The notes under the pieces are model-generated. The model made no database searches. It had not been told where the DNA came from and saw only the letters and a list, made by a program, of their open reading frames with translations. Position numbers and translations under genes: made by a program. From Accumulibacter sp. (GTDB lineage: Bacteria; Pseudomonadota; Gammaproteobacteria; Burkholderiales; Rhodocyclaceae), in NCBI RefSeq assembly GCF_023806635.1, contig NZ_JAMTDQ010000007.1:1-39417 (forward strand): 39,417 nt of DNA. Reading direction: 5' to 3'. Position 1 is the first letter of the stretch; each line of letters starts with the position of its first letter. Of this stretch, positions 1 through 9,047 are shown piece after piece.

Positions 1-2
1 TC

Positions 3-95
3 TCGCCGATCGCCATGGAAGAAGGTCTGCGCTTCGCGATCCGCGAAGGCGGTCGCACCGTCGGCGCCGGCGTCGTCGCCAAGATCATCGAGTAG
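3..95 (+). CDS. tuf: Elongation factor Tu, 3' end (partial)
   Basis: The last 30 codons and the TAG stop of EF-Tu, the GTPase that brings aminoacyl-tRNA to the ribosomal A site. The visible residues [17 protein letters not shown] and the ending [10 protein letters not shown] are the strongly conserved end of domain 3. The start of the gene is outside the window. A tuf gene directly before rpsJ is the usual end of the str operon (rpsL-rpsG-fusA-tuf) in betaproteobacteria, so read-through from str into the S10 operon is likely. A hairpin lies between the two genes. Confidence 0.93.
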   Translation, partial: SPIAMEEGLRFAIREGGRTVGAGVVAKIIE

Positions 96-111
96 ATCGG
101 CCAACCCCCCG

Positions 112-133
112 CAGCGGCGCCTTGGCGTCGCTG
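112..133 (+). terminator. Hairpin between tuf and rpsJ (candidate attenuator)
   Basis: CAGCGGCGCC and GGCGTCGCTG form a 10-bp stem with one G-T wobble around a TT turn, followed by a short T-rich stretch (ATCGTTCTTTGG). It ends 19 bases before the rpsJ start codon. It could be a weak terminator for the str operon or an attenuator that sets expression of S10. The T-run is poor, so full termination is unlikely. Confidence 0.45.
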
Positions 134-152
134 ATCGTTCTTTGGAAAAAAA

Positions 153-464
153 ATGCAAAGCCAGAAAATCCGTATCCGTCTGAAAGCCTTCGACTATCGC
201 CTGATCGATCAGTCGGCGCAGGAGATCGTGGACACCGCGAAGCGCACGGGAGCGGTTGTCCGCGGTCCGGTGCCATTGCCGACGCGTATCCAGCGCTATG
301 ACCTGCTGCGCTCGCCGCATGTCGACAAGACCTCGCGCGACCAACTCGAGATTCGCACGCACCTGCGCCTGATGGATATCATCGATCCGACCGACAAGAC
401 CGTCGACGCCTTGATGAAACTCGATCTGCCAGCGGGCGTGGACGTGGAAATCAAGTTGCAGTAA
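153..464 (+). CDS. rpsJ: 30S ribosomal protein S10
   Basis: S10 (103 aa, the usual length) belongs to the head of the 30S subunit and, as NusE, also joins NusB in antitermination complexes on rRNA operons. The start [19 protein letters not shown] and the central [19 protein letters not shown] are textbook S10 sequence. The ATG at 153 follows TTGGAAA, a modest ribosome binding site. It is the first gene of the S10 cluster, 57 bases after tuf. Unlike in E. coli it is separated from rplC by a 112-base gap that holds its own promoter. Confidence 0.98.
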   Translation: MQSQKIRIRLKAFDYRLIDQSAQEIVDTAKRTGAVVRGPVPLPTRIQRYDLLRSPHVDKTSRDQLEIRTHLRLMDIIDPTDKTVDALMKLDLPAGVDVEIKLQ

Positions 465-484
465 GGGCTTCTTGCGGCTATAAT
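456..484 (+). promoter_or_regulatory. Sigma-70 promoter for rplC and downstream S10 genes
   Basis: TTGCAG (456-461), a 17-base spacer and a perfect TATAAT (479-484) overlap the end of rpsJ. Transcription would start near 491 and give a leader of about 85 bases before rplC. The leader contains a small hairpin, CCGGC / GCCGG (543-560), just before the ribosome binding site AGAGGAGA. In enterobacteria L4 represses the S10 operon through a leader upstream of rpsJ. Whether this leader plays that role is not known. Confidence 0.7.
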
Positions 485-576
485 CGCCGCCTTTCGCCGG
501 GCAGACCGAGGCTGAGGCTGTCCGTTCATTCAGTAGTGCTCGCCGGCCAATCGTAGCCGGTCAGAGGAGAATAAGC

Positions 577-1221
577 ATGAGTCTAGGCCTTGTAGGGCGC
601 AAGGTCGGCATGACGCGCATCTTTACCGACGATGGAGCCAGCATCCCGGTAACCGTGCTCGATGTGTCGAACAATCGCGTTGCCCAGATCAAAACGCCGG
701 CAACGGATGGCTATACCGCCGTCCAGATCGCTTTCGGCAAGCGCCGTCCGTCACGTGTGAACAAGCCAATGGCCGGGCATCTCGCCAAGGCTGGCGTCGA
801 GGCCGGGCGCGTTCTCAAGGAATTCCCGGTTCCGGTCGACGATCTCGCCGTGCTGAAGGCCGGGGATCAGATCAGTGTGACGATATTCGCCGTGGGTCAG
901 AAAGTCGACGTCACCGCACAAACGATCGGCAAGGGTTTTTCGGGGTCGATCAAACGACACAACTTCAAGTCCCAAGGTGCCGCGCACGGCAACTCGGTGT
1001 CGCACAGGGCGCCGGGATCGACCGGCATGGCGCAGGATCCGGGGCGGGTGTTTCCCGGTCAGAAGATGGCGGGTCACTTTGGCGACGTCAAGCGCACGCA
1101 GCAGAATCTGGAAGTCGTCCGCGTCGATGTCGAGCGTCAGCTGCTCCTGCTCAAGGGTGCGGTACCGGGTGCCAAAGGGGCAGACGTGATCGTGCGGCCT
1201 GCAGTCAAGGCGGGGGCATAA
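577..1221 (+). CDS. rplC: 50S ribosomal protein L3
   Basis: L3 (214 aa) binds domain VI of 23S rRNA, is one of the first proteins to assemble, and sends a loop towards the peptidyl transferase centre. The start [16 protein letters not shown] and the loop region [21 protein letters not shown] (around residues 147-168) are characteristic. The ATG at 577 has a strong AGAGGAGA ribosome binding site and a dedicated promoter upstream. The stop TAA abuts the rplD ATG with no spacing, so the two are probably translationally coupled. Confidence 0.98.
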   Translation: MSLGLVGRKVGMTRIFTDDGASIPVTVLDVSNNRVAQIKTPATDGYTAVQIAFGKRRPSRVNKPMAGHLAKAGVEAGRVLKEFPVPVDDLAVLKAGDQISVTIFAVGQKVDVTAQTIGKGFSGSIKRHNFKSQGAAHGNSVSHRAPGSTGMAQDPGRVFPGQKMAGHFGDVKRTQQNLEVVRVDVERQLLLLKGAVPGAKGADVIVRPAVKAGA

Positions 1222-1842
1222 ATGGAACTCAAGCTGATCAACGAACAGGGCCTGGAGGCGAGTCGCCTGGAGGCGTCGGACACGCTCTTTGGCCGCGAGT
1301 ACAACGAGGCGCTGGTACACCAAGTGCTCGTTGCCTACCAAGCGAACGCCCGTGGCGGCAATCGCGCCCAGCGTGATCGCCACGACGTTGCGCACACCAC
1401 CAAGAAGCCGTGGCGCCAGAAGGGTACCGGCAGGGCACGGGCTGGCATGTCGTCGTCGCCGATCTGGCGCGGTGGTGGTCGGGCATTCCCGAATCTGGCG
1501 GACGAGAACTTCCGCCAGAAGCTCAACCGCAAGATGTATCGCGCCGGGATGGCGTCGATCCTGTCGCAGCTGGCGCGGGATGGTCGTTTGGCCGTTGTCG
1601 AGAATCTGACGGTCGAGGCTCCAAAGACCAAGCTATTTGCTACCAAAATCAGGAATATGGGCTACGACTCGGTGCTCGTGATCACCGATGCGCTCGACGA
1701 GAATGTCTTCTTGGCGGCGCGCAACCTGCCGAATGTCCTCGTGCTGGAGGTCCACCAGGCGGATCCGGTCTCCCTGGTCCGCTTCGGCAAGGTGCTGATG
1801 ACGCGCGCGGCGGTGGCGAAGTTTGAGGAGATCCTGGGATGA
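1222..1842 (+). CDS. rplD: 50S ribosomal protein L4
   Basis: L4 (206 aa) binds domains I and II of 23S rRNA, and its long loop lines the narrowest part of the exit tunnel. The loop is seen around residues 60-85 ([16 protein letters not shown] then RGGGRAFPN). In gammaproteobacteria L4 is also the autogenous repressor of the S10 operon; that role is unproven here. The gene starts directly at the end of rplC and overlaps rplW by four bases (ATGA), which implies coupled translation. Confidence 0.98.
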   Translation: MELKLINEQGLEASRLEASDTLFGREYNEALVHQVLVAYQANARGGNRAQRDRHDVAHTTKKPWRQKGTGRARAGMSSSPIWRGGGRAFPNLADENFRQKLNRKMYRAGMASILSQLARDGRLAVVENLTVEAPKTKLFATKIRNMGYDSVLVITDALDENVFLAARNLPNVLVLEVHQADPVSLVRFGKVLMTRAAVAKFEEILG

Positions 1843-2141
1843 ATGAGCAACGTCTGATGCAGGTACTGCTGGCGCCGCAGATCTCCGAGAAGGCGACATT
1901 TATCGCCGACAAGCATGAGCAGGTGATTTTCCGCGTCGTGTCCGATGCGACCAAGGCCGAGGTCAAGGGTGCTGTCGAGCTGCTCTTCAAGGTCTCCGTC
2001 GAGTCGGTGCAGATGGCCAATGTCAAGGGCAAGAAAAAGCGCTTTGGCCGCCTTGCCGGTCGCCGCAGCGGTTGGAAAAAGGCCTTTGTCTGCCTGCAGC
2101 CCGGGCAGGAAATCAATTTCGTCGATGGAGGGGGCGTCTGA
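1839..2141 (+). CDS. rplW: 50S ribosomal protein L23
   Basis: L23 (100 aa) sits beside the exit of the peptide tunnel and is the docking site of trigger factor and of SRP. The N-terminal [15 protein letters not shown] holds the conserved glutamate of the trigger-factor contact. The C-terminal [19 protein letters not shown] is the basic loop that enters rRNA. It overlaps rplD by ATGA, and its stop TGA shares one base with the rplB ATG (TGATG). Confidence 0.98.
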   Translation: MNEQRLMQVLLAPQISEKATFIADKHEQVIFRVVSDATKAEVKGAVELLFKVSVESVQMANVKGKKKRFGRLAGRRSGWKKAFVCLQPGQEINFVDGGGV

Positions 2142-2968
2142 TGGCTCTCGTCAAAGTCAAACCGACTTCGCCCGGCCGGCGTGCCGTGATTCGCGTCGTC
2201 AACGCGAATCTGCACAAGGGCGCCCCGGTTGCCCGGCTGATCGAGCAACAGTCGAAGAAGGCGGGCCGCAACAACAACGGTCACGTGACGACCCGACATC
2301 AGGGTGGCGGCCACAAGCAGCATTACCGCCTGGTCGACTTCAAGCGTACCAAGGATGGCGTGCCGGCGAAGGTGGAGCGGCTCGAGTACGATCCCAACCG
2401 CACCGCCAACATTGCCCTGCTCTGCTATGCCGATGGCGAGCGTCGTTACATCATTGCCCCGAAGGGTCTGGCGGTCGGTCAGCAGGTCTCGAGTGGCTCG
2501 GAGGCACCGATCAAGGTCGGCAACGCCCTGCCCATCCGCAACATCCCGGTCGGCACGACGATCCATTGTGTCGAGATGGTCCCTGGCAAGGGTGCCCAGC
2601 TTGCGCGATCGGCCGGAACCTCGGTGCAGTTGCTGGCGCGCGAAGGAGTGCACGCGCAGTTGCGGCTGCGCTCCGGTGAGATTCGCCGCGTGCATGTCGA
2701 GTGTCGGGCGACGATTGGTGAAGTCGGCAATGAAGAGCACAGCCTACGTTCCATTGGCAAGGCGGGTGGCACTCGTTGGCGCGGTGTTCGGCCGACTGTG
2801 CGCGGCGTCGCCATGAACCCGATCGACCATCCACATGGTGGTGGCGAAGGGAAGACGGCATCGGGCATGCATCCGGTCAGCCCGTGGGGTACCAAGACCA
2901 AGGGCTATCGTACTCGTCGCAACAAGCGTACGACTTCGATGATCGTGCAGCGCCGGCAAAAACGCTAA
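2141..2968 (+). CDS. rplB: 50S ribosomal protein L2
   Basis: L2 (275 aa) supports subunit association and the peptidyl transferase centre. The C-terminal [14 protein letters not shown] motif (about residues 225-238) carries the conserved histidine next to the active site. The ATG at 2141 is chosen because it is preceded by GGAGGGGG, gives the usual [14 protein letters not shown] start, and matches family length. The same frame stays open a further 69 bases upstream inside rplW, but that part does not resemble L2. Confidence 0.98.
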   Translation: MALVKVKPTSPGRRAVIRVVNANLHKGAPVARLIEQQSKKAGRNNNGHVTTRHQGGGHKQHYRLVDFKRTKDGVPAKVERLEYDPNRTANIALLCYADGERRYIIAPKGLAVGQQVSSGSEAPIKVGNALPIRNIPVGTTIHCVEMVPGKGAQLARSAGTSVQLLAREGVHAQLRLRSGEIRRVHVECRATIGEVGNEEHSLRSIGKAGGTRWRGVRPTVRGVAMNPIDHPHGGGEGKTASGMHPVSPWGTKTKGYRTRRNKRTTSMIVQRRQKR

Positions 2969-2981
2969 GGGATAGAGAACC

Positions 2982-3257
2982 ATGGGACGTTCCGTTAAAA
3001 AGGGCCCGTTTGCTGATGCCCACCTGATCAACAAGGTCAGCGCAGTCCGTGCGACTGGCGACAAGCGCCCGATCAAGACCTGGTCGCGCCGCTCAACGGT
3101 TCTGCCGGACTTCGTCGGCCTGACGATCGCCGTCCATAACGGCAAACAGCACATTCCGGTGTACATCACCGAGAACATGGTCGGGCACAAGTTGGGCGAG
3201 TTTTCTCTGACTCGTACCTTCAAGGGCCATACGTCTGGCAAGAAGGCCAAGAAGTAG
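2982..3257 (+). CDS. rpsS: 30S ribosomal protein S19
   Basis: S19 (91 aa) forms a complex with S13 in the head of the 30S subunit and contacts the A-site tRNA through its tail. The start [19 protein letters not shown] and the end [20 protein letters not shown] are diagnostic. It follows rplB by 13 bases and precedes rplV by ten. It has the normal length and nothing unusual. Confidence 0.98.
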   Translation: MGRSVKKGPFADAHLINKVSAVRATGDKRPIKTWSRRSTVLPDFVGLTIAVHNGKQHIPVYITENMVGHKLGEFSLTRTFKGHTSGKKAKK

Positions 3258-3267
3258 GGGAATGAAT

Positions 3268-3597
3268 ATGGAAACTCGTGCTGTGTTGCGCGGTGTGCGA
3301 CTGTCGAGTCAGAAGGGCCGGCTGGTGGCAGACCAGATTCGTGGGCTGCCCGTGGACAAGGCGCTGAACATCCTTGCTTTCAGTCCCAAGAAGGGTGCCG
3401 GCATCATCAAGAAGGTGCTCGAGTCGGCAATCGCCAACTCCGAGCACAACGATGGGGCAGATATCGACGAGCTGAAGGTGAAGACGATCTTCGTCGAAAA
3501 GGGCACGGTGCTCAAGCGCTTCACCGCGCGGGCGAAAGGGCGCGGCAACCGGATCGTCAAGCCGACGTGTCACGTCTTCCTGACTGTCGGCAACTGA
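3268..3597 (+). CDS. rplV: 50S ribosomal protein L22
   Basis: L22 (109 aa) lies in the exit tunnel, where its beta hairpin (here [20 protein letters not shown], about residues 83-102) forms the constriction with L4. An in-frame ATG also exists at 3262, but the ribosome binding site AGGGG lies only about one base from it and a good seven bases from the ATG at 3268, so 3268 (METRAVLRG) is preferred. It is the eighth gene of the S10 cluster and ends nine bases before rpsC. Confidence 0.96.
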   Translation: METRAVLRGVRLSSQKGRLVADQIRGLPVDKALNILAFSPKKGAGIIKKVLESAIANSEHNDGADIDELKVKTIFVEKGTVLKRFTARAKGRGNRIVKPTCHVFLTVGN

Positions 3598-3606
3598 GGA
3601 ACAAGA

Positions 3607-4443
3607 ATGGGACAAAAGATTCATCCTACCGGCTTTCGTCTATCAGTCACCCGCGATTGGTCGTCACGTTGGTACGCCAACAGCAAGCAGTTCGCCGGCA
3701 TGCTCAACGAGGATCTGCGTGTTCGGGAGTACCTCCACAAAAAGCTGAAACACGCCTCCGTCGGTCGCATCCTCATCGAGCGCCCAGCGAAGAATGCACG
3801 CGTGACGATCTTCTCGGCGCGGCCTGGCGTCGTGATCGGCAAGAAGGGCGAGGAGATCGACAATCTGCGCGCCTCCTTGCAGAAAATCATGGGCGTGCCG
3901 GTACATGTCGGTATCGAGGAGATCCGCAAGCCGGAACTGGATGCGCAACTGATTGCCGACTCGATCACGCAGCAGCTGGAAAAGCGGATCATGTTCCGCC
4001 GGGCGATGAAGCGAGCGATGCAGAACGCGATGCGCCTCGGTGCGCAGGGGATCAAGATCATGAGCTCGGGCCGTCTCAACGGCGCCGAGATTGCCCGCCG
4101 CGAGTGGTATCGTGAGGGCCGCGTGCCGCTGCACACGCTGCGGGCCGACATCGATTACGCGACTTCGGAAGCACTCACGACCTACGGCCTGATCGGGGTC
4201 AAGGTATGGGTCTTCAAGGGTGAGATTCTGGCTCGTAGCGAGCAGGCGGCGACCTCGGACAGCGCGCTCGAAGAACAGAGGCGGCCAAGGCGCCTCGGTC
4301 CCCGGCCGGCTGACGGCGCAGACAGGGGGCGCCCAGCGAGAGGGGCGGACGAGGTTGCCAGGGTAGAAGGCGCGCCCGGGGAAGCCAGGGCGCCCGTGAA
4401 ACGAGTGAGAAAGGCAGGAACGACAGATGCTGCAGCCAGCTAG
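3607..4443 (+). CDS. rpsC: 30S ribosomal protein S3 with long C-terminal tail
   Basis: S3 lines the mRNA entry pore and takes part in ribosomal helicase activity. The type II KH domain is seen in [20 protein letters not shown] (around residues 76-95, GKKG loop), and the C-terminal domain in [20 protein letters not shown]. At 278 aa it is about 45 residues longer than the 233-aa E. coli protein. The extra tail (from about residue 213) is rich in Arg, Ala, Pro, Asp and Glu and looks disordered. Extended tails of this kind occur in betaproteobacteria, but its function is unclear. The last 17 bases overlap rplP in another frame. Confidence 0.97.
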   Translation: MGQKIHPTGFRLSVTRDWSSRWYANSKQFAGMLNEDLRVREYLHKKLKHASVGRILIERPAKNARVTIFSARPGVVIGKKGEEIDNLRASLQKIMGVPVHVGIEEIRKPELDAQLIADSITQQLEKRIMFRRAMKRAMQNAMRLGAQGIKIMSSGRLNGAEIARREWYREGRVPLHTLRADIDYATSEALTTYGLIGVKVWVFKGEILARSEQAATSDSALEEQRRPRRLGPRPADGADRGRPARGADEVARVEGAPGEARAPVKRVRKAGTTDAAAS

Positions 4444-4840
4444 AAGAAAATACCGCAAGGAGCAGAAAGGCCGCAATACCGGCCTTGCGTTACGCGGGGC
4501 GAAGGTGAGTTTTGGCGAGTATGGGCTGAAGTCGATTGGCCGCGGGCGGCTGACTGCCAGGCAGATCGAGGCCGCGCGGCGCGCCATGACCCGCCATATC
4601 AAGCGCGGTGGCCGCATCTGGATTCGCATCTTCCCCGACAAGCCGATTTCGAAGAAGCCGGCAGAGGTCCGCATGGGCAGTGGCAAGGGAAATCCGGAGT
4701 ACTACGTCGCCGAGATCAAGCCGGGCAAGGTTCTCTACGAGATGGACGGGGTGAGTGAAAGCCTGGCCCGCGAGGCCTTCTCCCTCGCGGCCGCGAAGCT
4801 GCCGATCCCGACGGTGTTCGTCACACGCATGATAGGGTGA
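4427..4840 (+). CDS. rplP: 50S ribosomal protein L16
   Basis: L16 (137 aa) organises the A-site tRNA binding region next to 5S rRNA. The start [19 protein letters not shown] is diagnostic and fixes the ATG at 4427, inside the end of rpsC. Arg82 in [13 protein letters not shown] corresponds to the E. coli Arg81 that is hydroxylated by YcfD (RoxA). The 17-base overlap with rpsC implies that ribosomes finishing S3 reinitiate on L16. Confidence 0.97.
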   Translation: MLQPARRKYRKEQKGRNTGLALRGAKVSFGEYGLKSIGRGRLTARQIEAARRAMTRHIKRGGRIWIRIFPDKPISKKPAEVRMGSGKGNPEYYVAEIKPGKVLYEMDGVSESLAREAFSLAAAKLPIPTVFVTRMIG

Positions 4841-4842
4841 TC

Positions 4843-5034
4843 ATGAAAGCCAGTGAACTCAGAGCAAAATCGGTCGATGAGCTGAACCAGGAACTTCTCG
4901 CCCTTTTGAAGGCGCAGTTCGGATTGCGGATGCAGCTTGCTACCCAGCAGCTGACGAACAACAGCCAGGTCGGCAAGGTGCGCCGTCAGATCGCGCGCGT
5001 GCGGACGCTTCTTCGTGAAAAGGCGGTTCAATGA
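4843..5034 (+). CDS. rpmC: 50S ribosomal protein L29
   Basis: L29 (63 aa) is a helical hairpin near the tunnel exit beside L23. [19 protein letters not shown] and the downstream [20 protein letters not shown] are typical. A GTG at 4837 in the same frame lies inside the rplP stop region and has no ribosome binding site. The ATG at 4843, preceded by AGGGTGA, gives the usual family start. It overlaps rpsQ by four bases (ATGA). Confidence 0.96.
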   Translation: MKASELRAKSVDELNQELLALLKAQFGLRMQLATQQLTNNSQVGKVRRQIARVRTLLREKAVQ

Positions 5035-5297
5035 GCGAGACCAAGAGCAGCAAGCGTACCCTGATTGGGCGCGTCGTCAGCGACAAGATGGAGAAGACGG
5101 TGACCGTTCTGGTCGAGCGTCGTGTCAAGCACGCGATGTACGACAAGATCATCGTCCGGTCCAGCAAGTACCACGCCCAGAACGAAAACAACGAGGCGAA
5201 ACTTGGCGACATGGTAGAAATCCAGGAGTCTCGGCCGCTGTCGAAGACCAAGTCGTGGGTGGTCAGTCGGCTGCTCCAGCGAGCTGTCGCGATATAG
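5031..5297 (+). CDS. rpsQ: 30S ribosomal protein S17
   Basis: S17 (88 aa) is a primary 16S rRNA-binding protein of the 30S body with an OB fold. [20 protein letters not shown] and the later [19 protein letters not shown] are characteristic. The start overlaps the rpmC stop by ATGA. It closes the S10 transcription unit: the next gene lies 130 bases away behind a separate promoter, with no clear terminator between. Confidence 0.98.
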   Translation: MSETKSSKRTLIGRVVSDKMEKTVTVLVERRVKHAMYDKIIVRSSKYHAQNENNEAKLGDMVEIQESRPLSKTKSWVVSRLLQRAVAI

Positions 5298-5300
5298 TTC

Positions 5301-5328
5301 TTGCGTTTGTTTGCGCTCCGGCTATAAT
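5301..5328 (+). promoter_or_regulatory. Sigma-70 promoter of the spc operon
   Basis: TTGCGT (5301-5306), a 16-base spacer and a perfect TATAAT (5323-5328) stand in the gap between rpsQ and rplN. Transcription would begin near 5335 and leave a leader of about 90 bases before rplN. The gap holds no coding sequence that can be supported. No T-run hairpin is visible before it, so this promoter probably adds to read-through from S10. Confidence 0.65.
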
Positions 5329-5427
5329 CCCCGGTTTTCCTGCGCACGACGGTAGCAACCGGTCGAGCGTTTCTCCCCTAGCGGGTTCCAAGACTGACCG
5401 CCGTCGCGGGCCAAGTTGGAGTGACAC

Positions 5428-5796
5428 ATGATTCAAGTACAGACTACTCTCGATGTCGCCGACAACACCGGTGCGCGCTCGGTGATGTGCATCAAGGTGC
5501 TCGGCGGTTCCAAGCGCCGTTACGCGGGTGTTGGTGACATCATCAAGGTGGCGATCAAGGATGCCGCGCCGCGCGGGCGCGTCAAGAAGGGCGACGTTTA
5601 CAGTGCCGTCGTGGTACGCACGGCAAAGGGCGTCCGTCGCGTCGACGGATCTCTTGTCAGGTTCGACCATAACGCCGCCGTCCTGCTCAACAACAAGATG
5701 GAGCCGATCGGTACGCGCATCTTCGGGCCGGTGACGCGCGAGTTGCGTGGTGACCGCTTCATGAAGATCGTCTCCCTGGCGCCGGAAGTGCTGTAA
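5428..5796 (+). CDS. rplN: 50S ribosomal protein L14
   Basis: L14 (122 aa) sits at the subunit interface, contacts 16S helix 14 and is the target of the silencing factor RsfS. The start [19 protein letters not shown] and the end [19 protein letters not shown] are diagnostic. It is the first gene of the spc operon, with a TTGGAGTG ribosome binding site and its own promoter about 100 bases upstream. Normal length. Confidence 0.98.
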   Translation: MIQVQTTLDVADNTGARSVMCIKVLGGSKRRYAGVGDIIKVAIKDAAPRGRVKKGDVYSAVVVRTAKGVRRVDGSLVRFDHNAAVLLNNKMEPIGTRIFGPVTRELRGDRFMKIVSLAPEVL

Positions 5797-5804
5797 GGAA
5801 AGTC

Positions 5805-6122
5805 ATGGAAAAGATTCGTAAGGGCGACGACGTCGTGGTCCTCGCCGGCAAGGACAAGGGCAAGCGGGGAACCGTCCTCGCTCGTGCCGATGCCGAGCAT
5901 GTTCTCGTCGAGGGCGTGAATCGTGTCAAGAAGCACGTCAAGCCGAATCCGGTGAAGGGCGTCGTCGGCGGCATCACCGAAAAGGAGATGCCGCTGCACG
6001 TGTCGAATGTGGCGCTTTTCAACCCGGCTACCCGGAAGGCGGACCGGGTCGGCTTCAGGAAGCTTGAGGACGGTACGAAGGTACGCTTTTTCAAGTCGAA
6101 CGGTGAAGTCTTGGGGGCATAA
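5805..6122 (+). CDS. rplX: 50S ribosomal protein L24
   Basis: L24 (105 aa) is an assembly initiator that binds the 5' domain of 23S rRNA. The KOW motif is seen near the start ([20 protein letters not shown], residues 5-24), followed by [19 protein letters not shown]. It lies eight bases after rplN and nine before rplE. Nothing unusual. Confidence 0.98.
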   Translation: MEKIRKGDDVVVLAGKDKGKRGTVLARADAEHVLVEGVNRVKKHVKPNPVKGVVGGITEKEMPLHVSNVALFNPATRKADRVGFRKLEDGTKVRFFKSNGEVLGA

Positions 6123-6131
6123 GGATCAGTC

Positions 6132-6671
6132 ATGGCGCGTTTGCTGCAGTACTACAAGGATACGGTGGTTCCCGAACTGACCCATAAGTTTGGCTACAAG
6201 TCGAAGATGGAAGTGCCGCGGATCACCAAGGTGACGCTCAACATGGGTGTCGGGGAGGCGGTGGCGGACAAGAAAGTCCTGGAAAACGCAATGGGCGACA
6301 TGGTCAAGATCGCCGGCCAGAAACCGGTGATGACCAAGGCCAGGAAGTCCATTGCCGGCTTCAAGATCCGCACGGGCTATGCGATCGGTTGCATGGTTAC
6401 CTTGCGCGGCCCGCGTATGTTCGAGTTCATTGATCGCCTGGTTTCCGTCGCGTTGCCGCGTGTGCGTGATTTTCGCGGCATTTCCGGAAAGGGCTTCGAC
6501 GGCCGTGGCAATTACAGCATGGGTCTCAAGGAGCAGATCATCTTCCCGGAAATCGAGTACGACCGGATCGACGCTCTGCGCGGCATGAACATCAGTGTCA
6601 CGACTACTGCCAAGACCGATGAAGAGGCGCGTGCCCTGCTTGGCGCGTTTAAATTCCCTTTCAGGAACTGA
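6132..6671 (+). CDS. rplE: 50S ribosomal protein L5
   Basis: L5 (179 aa) binds 5S rRNA with L18 and L25-type proteins and bridges to S13 and the P-site t[23 protein letters not shown] at the start, [16 protein letters not shown] and the [14 protein letters not shown] stretch are typical. Normal length. It lies between rplX and rpsN as in the E. coli spc operon. Confidence 0.98.
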   Translation: MARLLQYYKDTVVPELTHKFGYKSKMEVPRITKVTLNMGVGEAVADKKVLENAMGDMVKIAGQKPVMTKARKSIAGFKIRTGYAIGCMVTLRGPRMFEFIDRLVSVALPRVRDFRGISGKGFDGRGNYSMGLKEQIIFPEIEYDRIDALRGMNISVTTTAKTDEEARALLGAFKFPFRN

Positions 6672-6677
6672 GACGAA

Positions 6678-6983
6678 ATGGCGAAAATCGCTGTCATCAA
6701 CCGCGGTGAAAAGCGGCGCAAGGTTGTCAAGAAGTATGCCACGAAACGTGCCGAACTGTTGGCTGTGATCGCCGATCAGAGCCGGTCGATCGAAGACCGC
6801 TTCGATGCGCGTCTCAAGATGCAGGCGTTGCCGCGCAACGCCAGCCCGGTCAGGCTGCGCAACCGATGCCAGCTCACTGGCCGTCCGCGCGGTGTCTTCC
6901 GCAAGTTTGGCCTCGCTCGCGGCAAGCTGCGCGAGTTCTTCATGCAGGGCGAAGTGCCGGGCATGGTCAAGGCTAGCTGGTAG
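6678..6983 (+). CDS. rpsN: 30S ribosomal protein S14 (zinc-free form)
   Basis: S14 (101 aa) belongs to the 30S head. This is the long form without the CxxC zinc ribbon: the region [19 protein letters not shown] (about residues 64-82) has a single cysteine. By contrast L36 and S4 in this same cluster keep their full sets of zinc ligands. It starts six bases after rplE with a short linker and is followed by rpsH after 14 bases. Confidence 0.97.
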   Translation: MAKIAVINRGEKRRKVVKKYATKRAELLAVIADQSRSIEDRFDARLKMQALPRNASPVRLRNRCQLTGRPRGVFRKFGLARGKLREFFMQGEVPGMVKASW

Positions 6984-6997
6984 CAGGAGAGAACAGA

Positions 6998-7393
6998 ATG
7001 AGTATGAGCGATCCGATCAGCGACATGCTGACCCGCATCCGCAATGCCCAGATGGCGAGCAAGGCGTCCGTCGCCATGCCATCGTCGAAGGTGAAAGTCG
7101 CCATTGCCCAAGTGTTGAAGGACGAGGGGTACGTCGAGGGCTTTTCGGTTGATCCCAACGCCGGCAAGCCGTTGCTCGAGATCGGCCTCAAGTACTATGC
7201 GGGCCGGCCGGTGATCGAGCGGATCGACCGTGTTTCCCGACCTGGGCTTCGGATCTACCGGGGCGCCGGGGATATTCCACAGGTGATGAATGGTCTTGGG
7301 GTCGCCATCGTGTCGACGCCCAAGGGCGTAATGACCGACCGCAAGGCCCGCGCCAGCCATGTTGGCGGCGAGGTTCTGTGCTTTGTCGCGTAA
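6998..7393 (+). CDS. rpsH: 30S ribosomal protein S8
   Basis: S8 (131 aa) is a primary binder of the 16S central domain and in E. coli represses the spc operon by binding a 16S-like site in the rplE m[21 protein letters not shown] and the closing [22 protein letters not shown] are diagnostic. The ATG at 6998 is favoured over the one at 7004 because AGGAG lies eight bases before it. Confidence 0.97.
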   Translation: MSMSDPISDMLTRIRNAQMASKASVAMPSSKVKVAIAQVLKDEGYVEGFSVDPNAGKPLLEIGLKYYAGRPVIERIDRVSRPGLRIYRGAGDIPQVMNGLGVAIVSTPKGVMTDRKARASHVGGEVLCFVA

Positions 7394-7402
7394 GGTGTAG
7401 CC

Positions 7403-7939
7403 ATGTCCCGAGTCGCAAAGAAAGCCATTGCCCTGCCGCCTGGGGTTGTCGTCGCCCTGACGAGCGAGCGGATTTCAGTCAAGGGGCCGCTCGGCCACCT
7501 CGAGTTCGCCGTCAACCCGGCGGTGAGCATCGAAGAGGAGGGCGGCAGCCTCCACTGCAGGCCGGTTGCGGGAGCGCCGCAGGCAGACGCCTTGTCGGGA
7601 ACGATGCGCGCCGTTGTCGCCAACATGGTGACGGGGGTCAGTTCGGGCTTCGAGCGAAAATTGACTCTGGTTGGGGTTGGCTATCGCGCGCAGGCCCAGG
7701 GCGATACGCTCAACCTCTCGCTGGGTTTCTCGCACCCGGTGGCGTACAGGTTGCCGGCCGGAATCACGGCGGTGACGCCGACGCAGACGGAAATCGTGAT
7801 CAAGGGCGTTGACCGCCAACTCGTTGGCCAGGTCGCGGCGGAAGTCCGCAGTTATCGCAAGCCGGAACCCTACAAGGGCAAGGGCGTTCGCCATGCGGAC
7901 GAGGTCGTCGTGATCAAGGAAACGAAGAAGAAGAAATAA
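7403..7939 (+). CDS. rplF: 50S ribosomal protein L6
   Basis: L6 (178 aa) binds the sarcin-ricin region near the factor-binding site. Its two homologous halves are visible: [16 protein letters not shown] at the start and [20 protein letters not shown] in the second half. The end [22 protein letters not shown] is typical. Nine bases separate it from rpsH. Confidence 0.98.
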   Translation: MSRVAKKAIALPPGVVVALTSERISVKGPLGHLEFAVNPAVSIEEEGGSLHCRPVAGAPQADALSGTMRAVVANMVTGVSSGFERKLTLVGVGYRAQAQGDTLNLSLGFSHPVAYRLPAGITAVTPTQTEIVIKGVDRQLVGQVAAEVRSYRKPEPYKGKGVRHADEVVVIKETKKKK

Positions 7940-7949
7940 GGGTGCTCAG

Positions 7950-8306
7950 ATGATTGACAAGAAACAGGCGCGTTTGCGCCGGGCCCGCATGACCCGGGCC
8001 AAGATCGCCGAACTCAAGACCGTGCGCTTGTCGGTGCATCGCACCAATTGCCACATCTACGCGCAGGTCATCTCGCCCTGCGGATCGCGGGTTCTCGCTG
8101 CTGCCTCGTCGCTGGAACCGGGTGTGCGGAGCATGCTGCCCAATGGCGGCGACATCAACGCGGCGAAGACGATCGGTCTGCTGATCGCCGAACGGGCGAG
8201 AAAGGCTGGAATCGAGAGCGTCTCGTTCGACCGCGCTGGTTTCCGCTACCACGGCCGGATCAAGGCGCTGGCCGACGCAGCGCGTGAAGGCGGTCTCAAG
8301 TTCTGA
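7950..8306 (+). CDS. rplR: 50S ribosomal protein L18
   Basis: L18 (118 aa) binds 5S rRNA in the central protuberance. The basic N-terminus ([19 protein letters not shown]), [15 protein letters not shown] and the end [20 protein letters not shown] are characteristic. Start and length match the family. It is followed by rpsE after 29 bases. Confidence 0.98.
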   Translation: MIDKKQARLRRARMTRAKIAELKTVRLSVHRTNCHIYAQVISPCGSRVLAAASSLEPGVRSMLPNGGDINAAKTIGLLIAERARKAGIESVSFDRAGFRYHGRIKALADAAREGGLKF

Positions 8307-8335
8307 TCGCAGAGTGCAAGGAATTGGAGTAATCA

Positions 8336-8860
8336 ATGGCTAAACCGCAAAGCAGGAAACCACAGCAAGCCGAGAAGCCCGATGATGGCATGCGGGAGAA
8401 GATGATCTCGATCAACCGTGTGACGAAAGTCGTCAAGGGCGGTCGGATTCTCGGTTTTGCCGCGCTGACCGTCGTTGGTGATGGCGACGGGCGCGTTGGG
8501 ATGGGCAAGGGCAAGTCGCGCGAGGTGCCGGTGGCAGTGCAAAAGGCGATGGAGGAGGCGCGCCGCAACCTGATCCGCGTCAGCCTGAAGAACGGGACGC
8601 TGCAGCACACGGTGTTCGGACGACACGGAGCTTCGAGAGTGATGATGCAGCCGGCGCCGGAAGGAACCGGGATCATCGCCGGCGGCGCCATGCGGGCGGT
8701 TTTCGACGTCATCGGCATGACCAACGTCGTCGCCAAGGCGCATGGTTCAACCAATCCCTACAACATCGTCCGAGCCACGATCAACGGGCTGCGCTCCATG
8801 ACGACGCCAGCCGAGGTTGCTGCGAAGCGTGGCAAATCCGTTGCCGAAATCCTGGAGTAA
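8336..8860 (+). CDS. rpsE: 30S ribosomal protein S5
   Basis: S5 (174 aa) works with S4 at the mRNA entry side and in decoding accuracy. The double-stranded RNA-binding N-terminal domain is seen in [19 protein letters not shown], and the second domain in [19 protein letters not shown]. The conserved [18 protein letters not shown] lies between. It ends three bases before the rpmD ATG. Confidence 0.98.
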   Translation: MAKPQSRKPQQAEKPDDGMREKMISINRVTKVVKGGRILGFAALTVVGDGDGRVGMGKGKSREVPVAVQKAMEEARRNLIRVSLKNGTLQHTVFGRHGASRVMMQPAPEGTGIIAGGAMRAVFDVIGMTNVVAKAHGSTNPYNIVRATINGLRSMTTPAEVAAKRGKSVAEILE

Positions 8861-8863
8861 GAG

Positions 8864-9046
8864 ATGGCGGAGAAGACAGTGAAGGTGACCTTGGTCAGGA
8901 GTCTCATCGGCACCAAGGAATCGCATCGCGCGACCGTTCGTGGCCTCGGCCTGCGACGCCTCAACAGTAGTTCGGTGCTGGAGGACACGCCGGCGGTACG
9001 CGGAATGATCAACAAGGTGTCCTACCTTCTGAAGTGTGAGCGCTGA
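8864..9046 (+). CDS. rpmD: 50S ribosomal protein L30
   Basis: L30 (60 aa) is a small protein of the 50S subunit. [20 protein letters not shown] and [20 protein letters not shown] match the family closely. It lies directly behind rpsE and one base before rplO, so translation is probably coupled along rpsE-rpmD-rplO. Confidence 0.97.
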   Translation: MAEKTVKVTLVRSLIGTKESHRATVRGLGLRRLNSSSVLEDTPAVRGMINKVSYLLKCER

Positions 9047-9047
9047 C

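Noticed and set aside
1682-2740. A 352-codon minus-strand frame across rplD, rplW and rplB.
   Set aside because: Lies wholly antisense to ribosomal protein genes that are certain.
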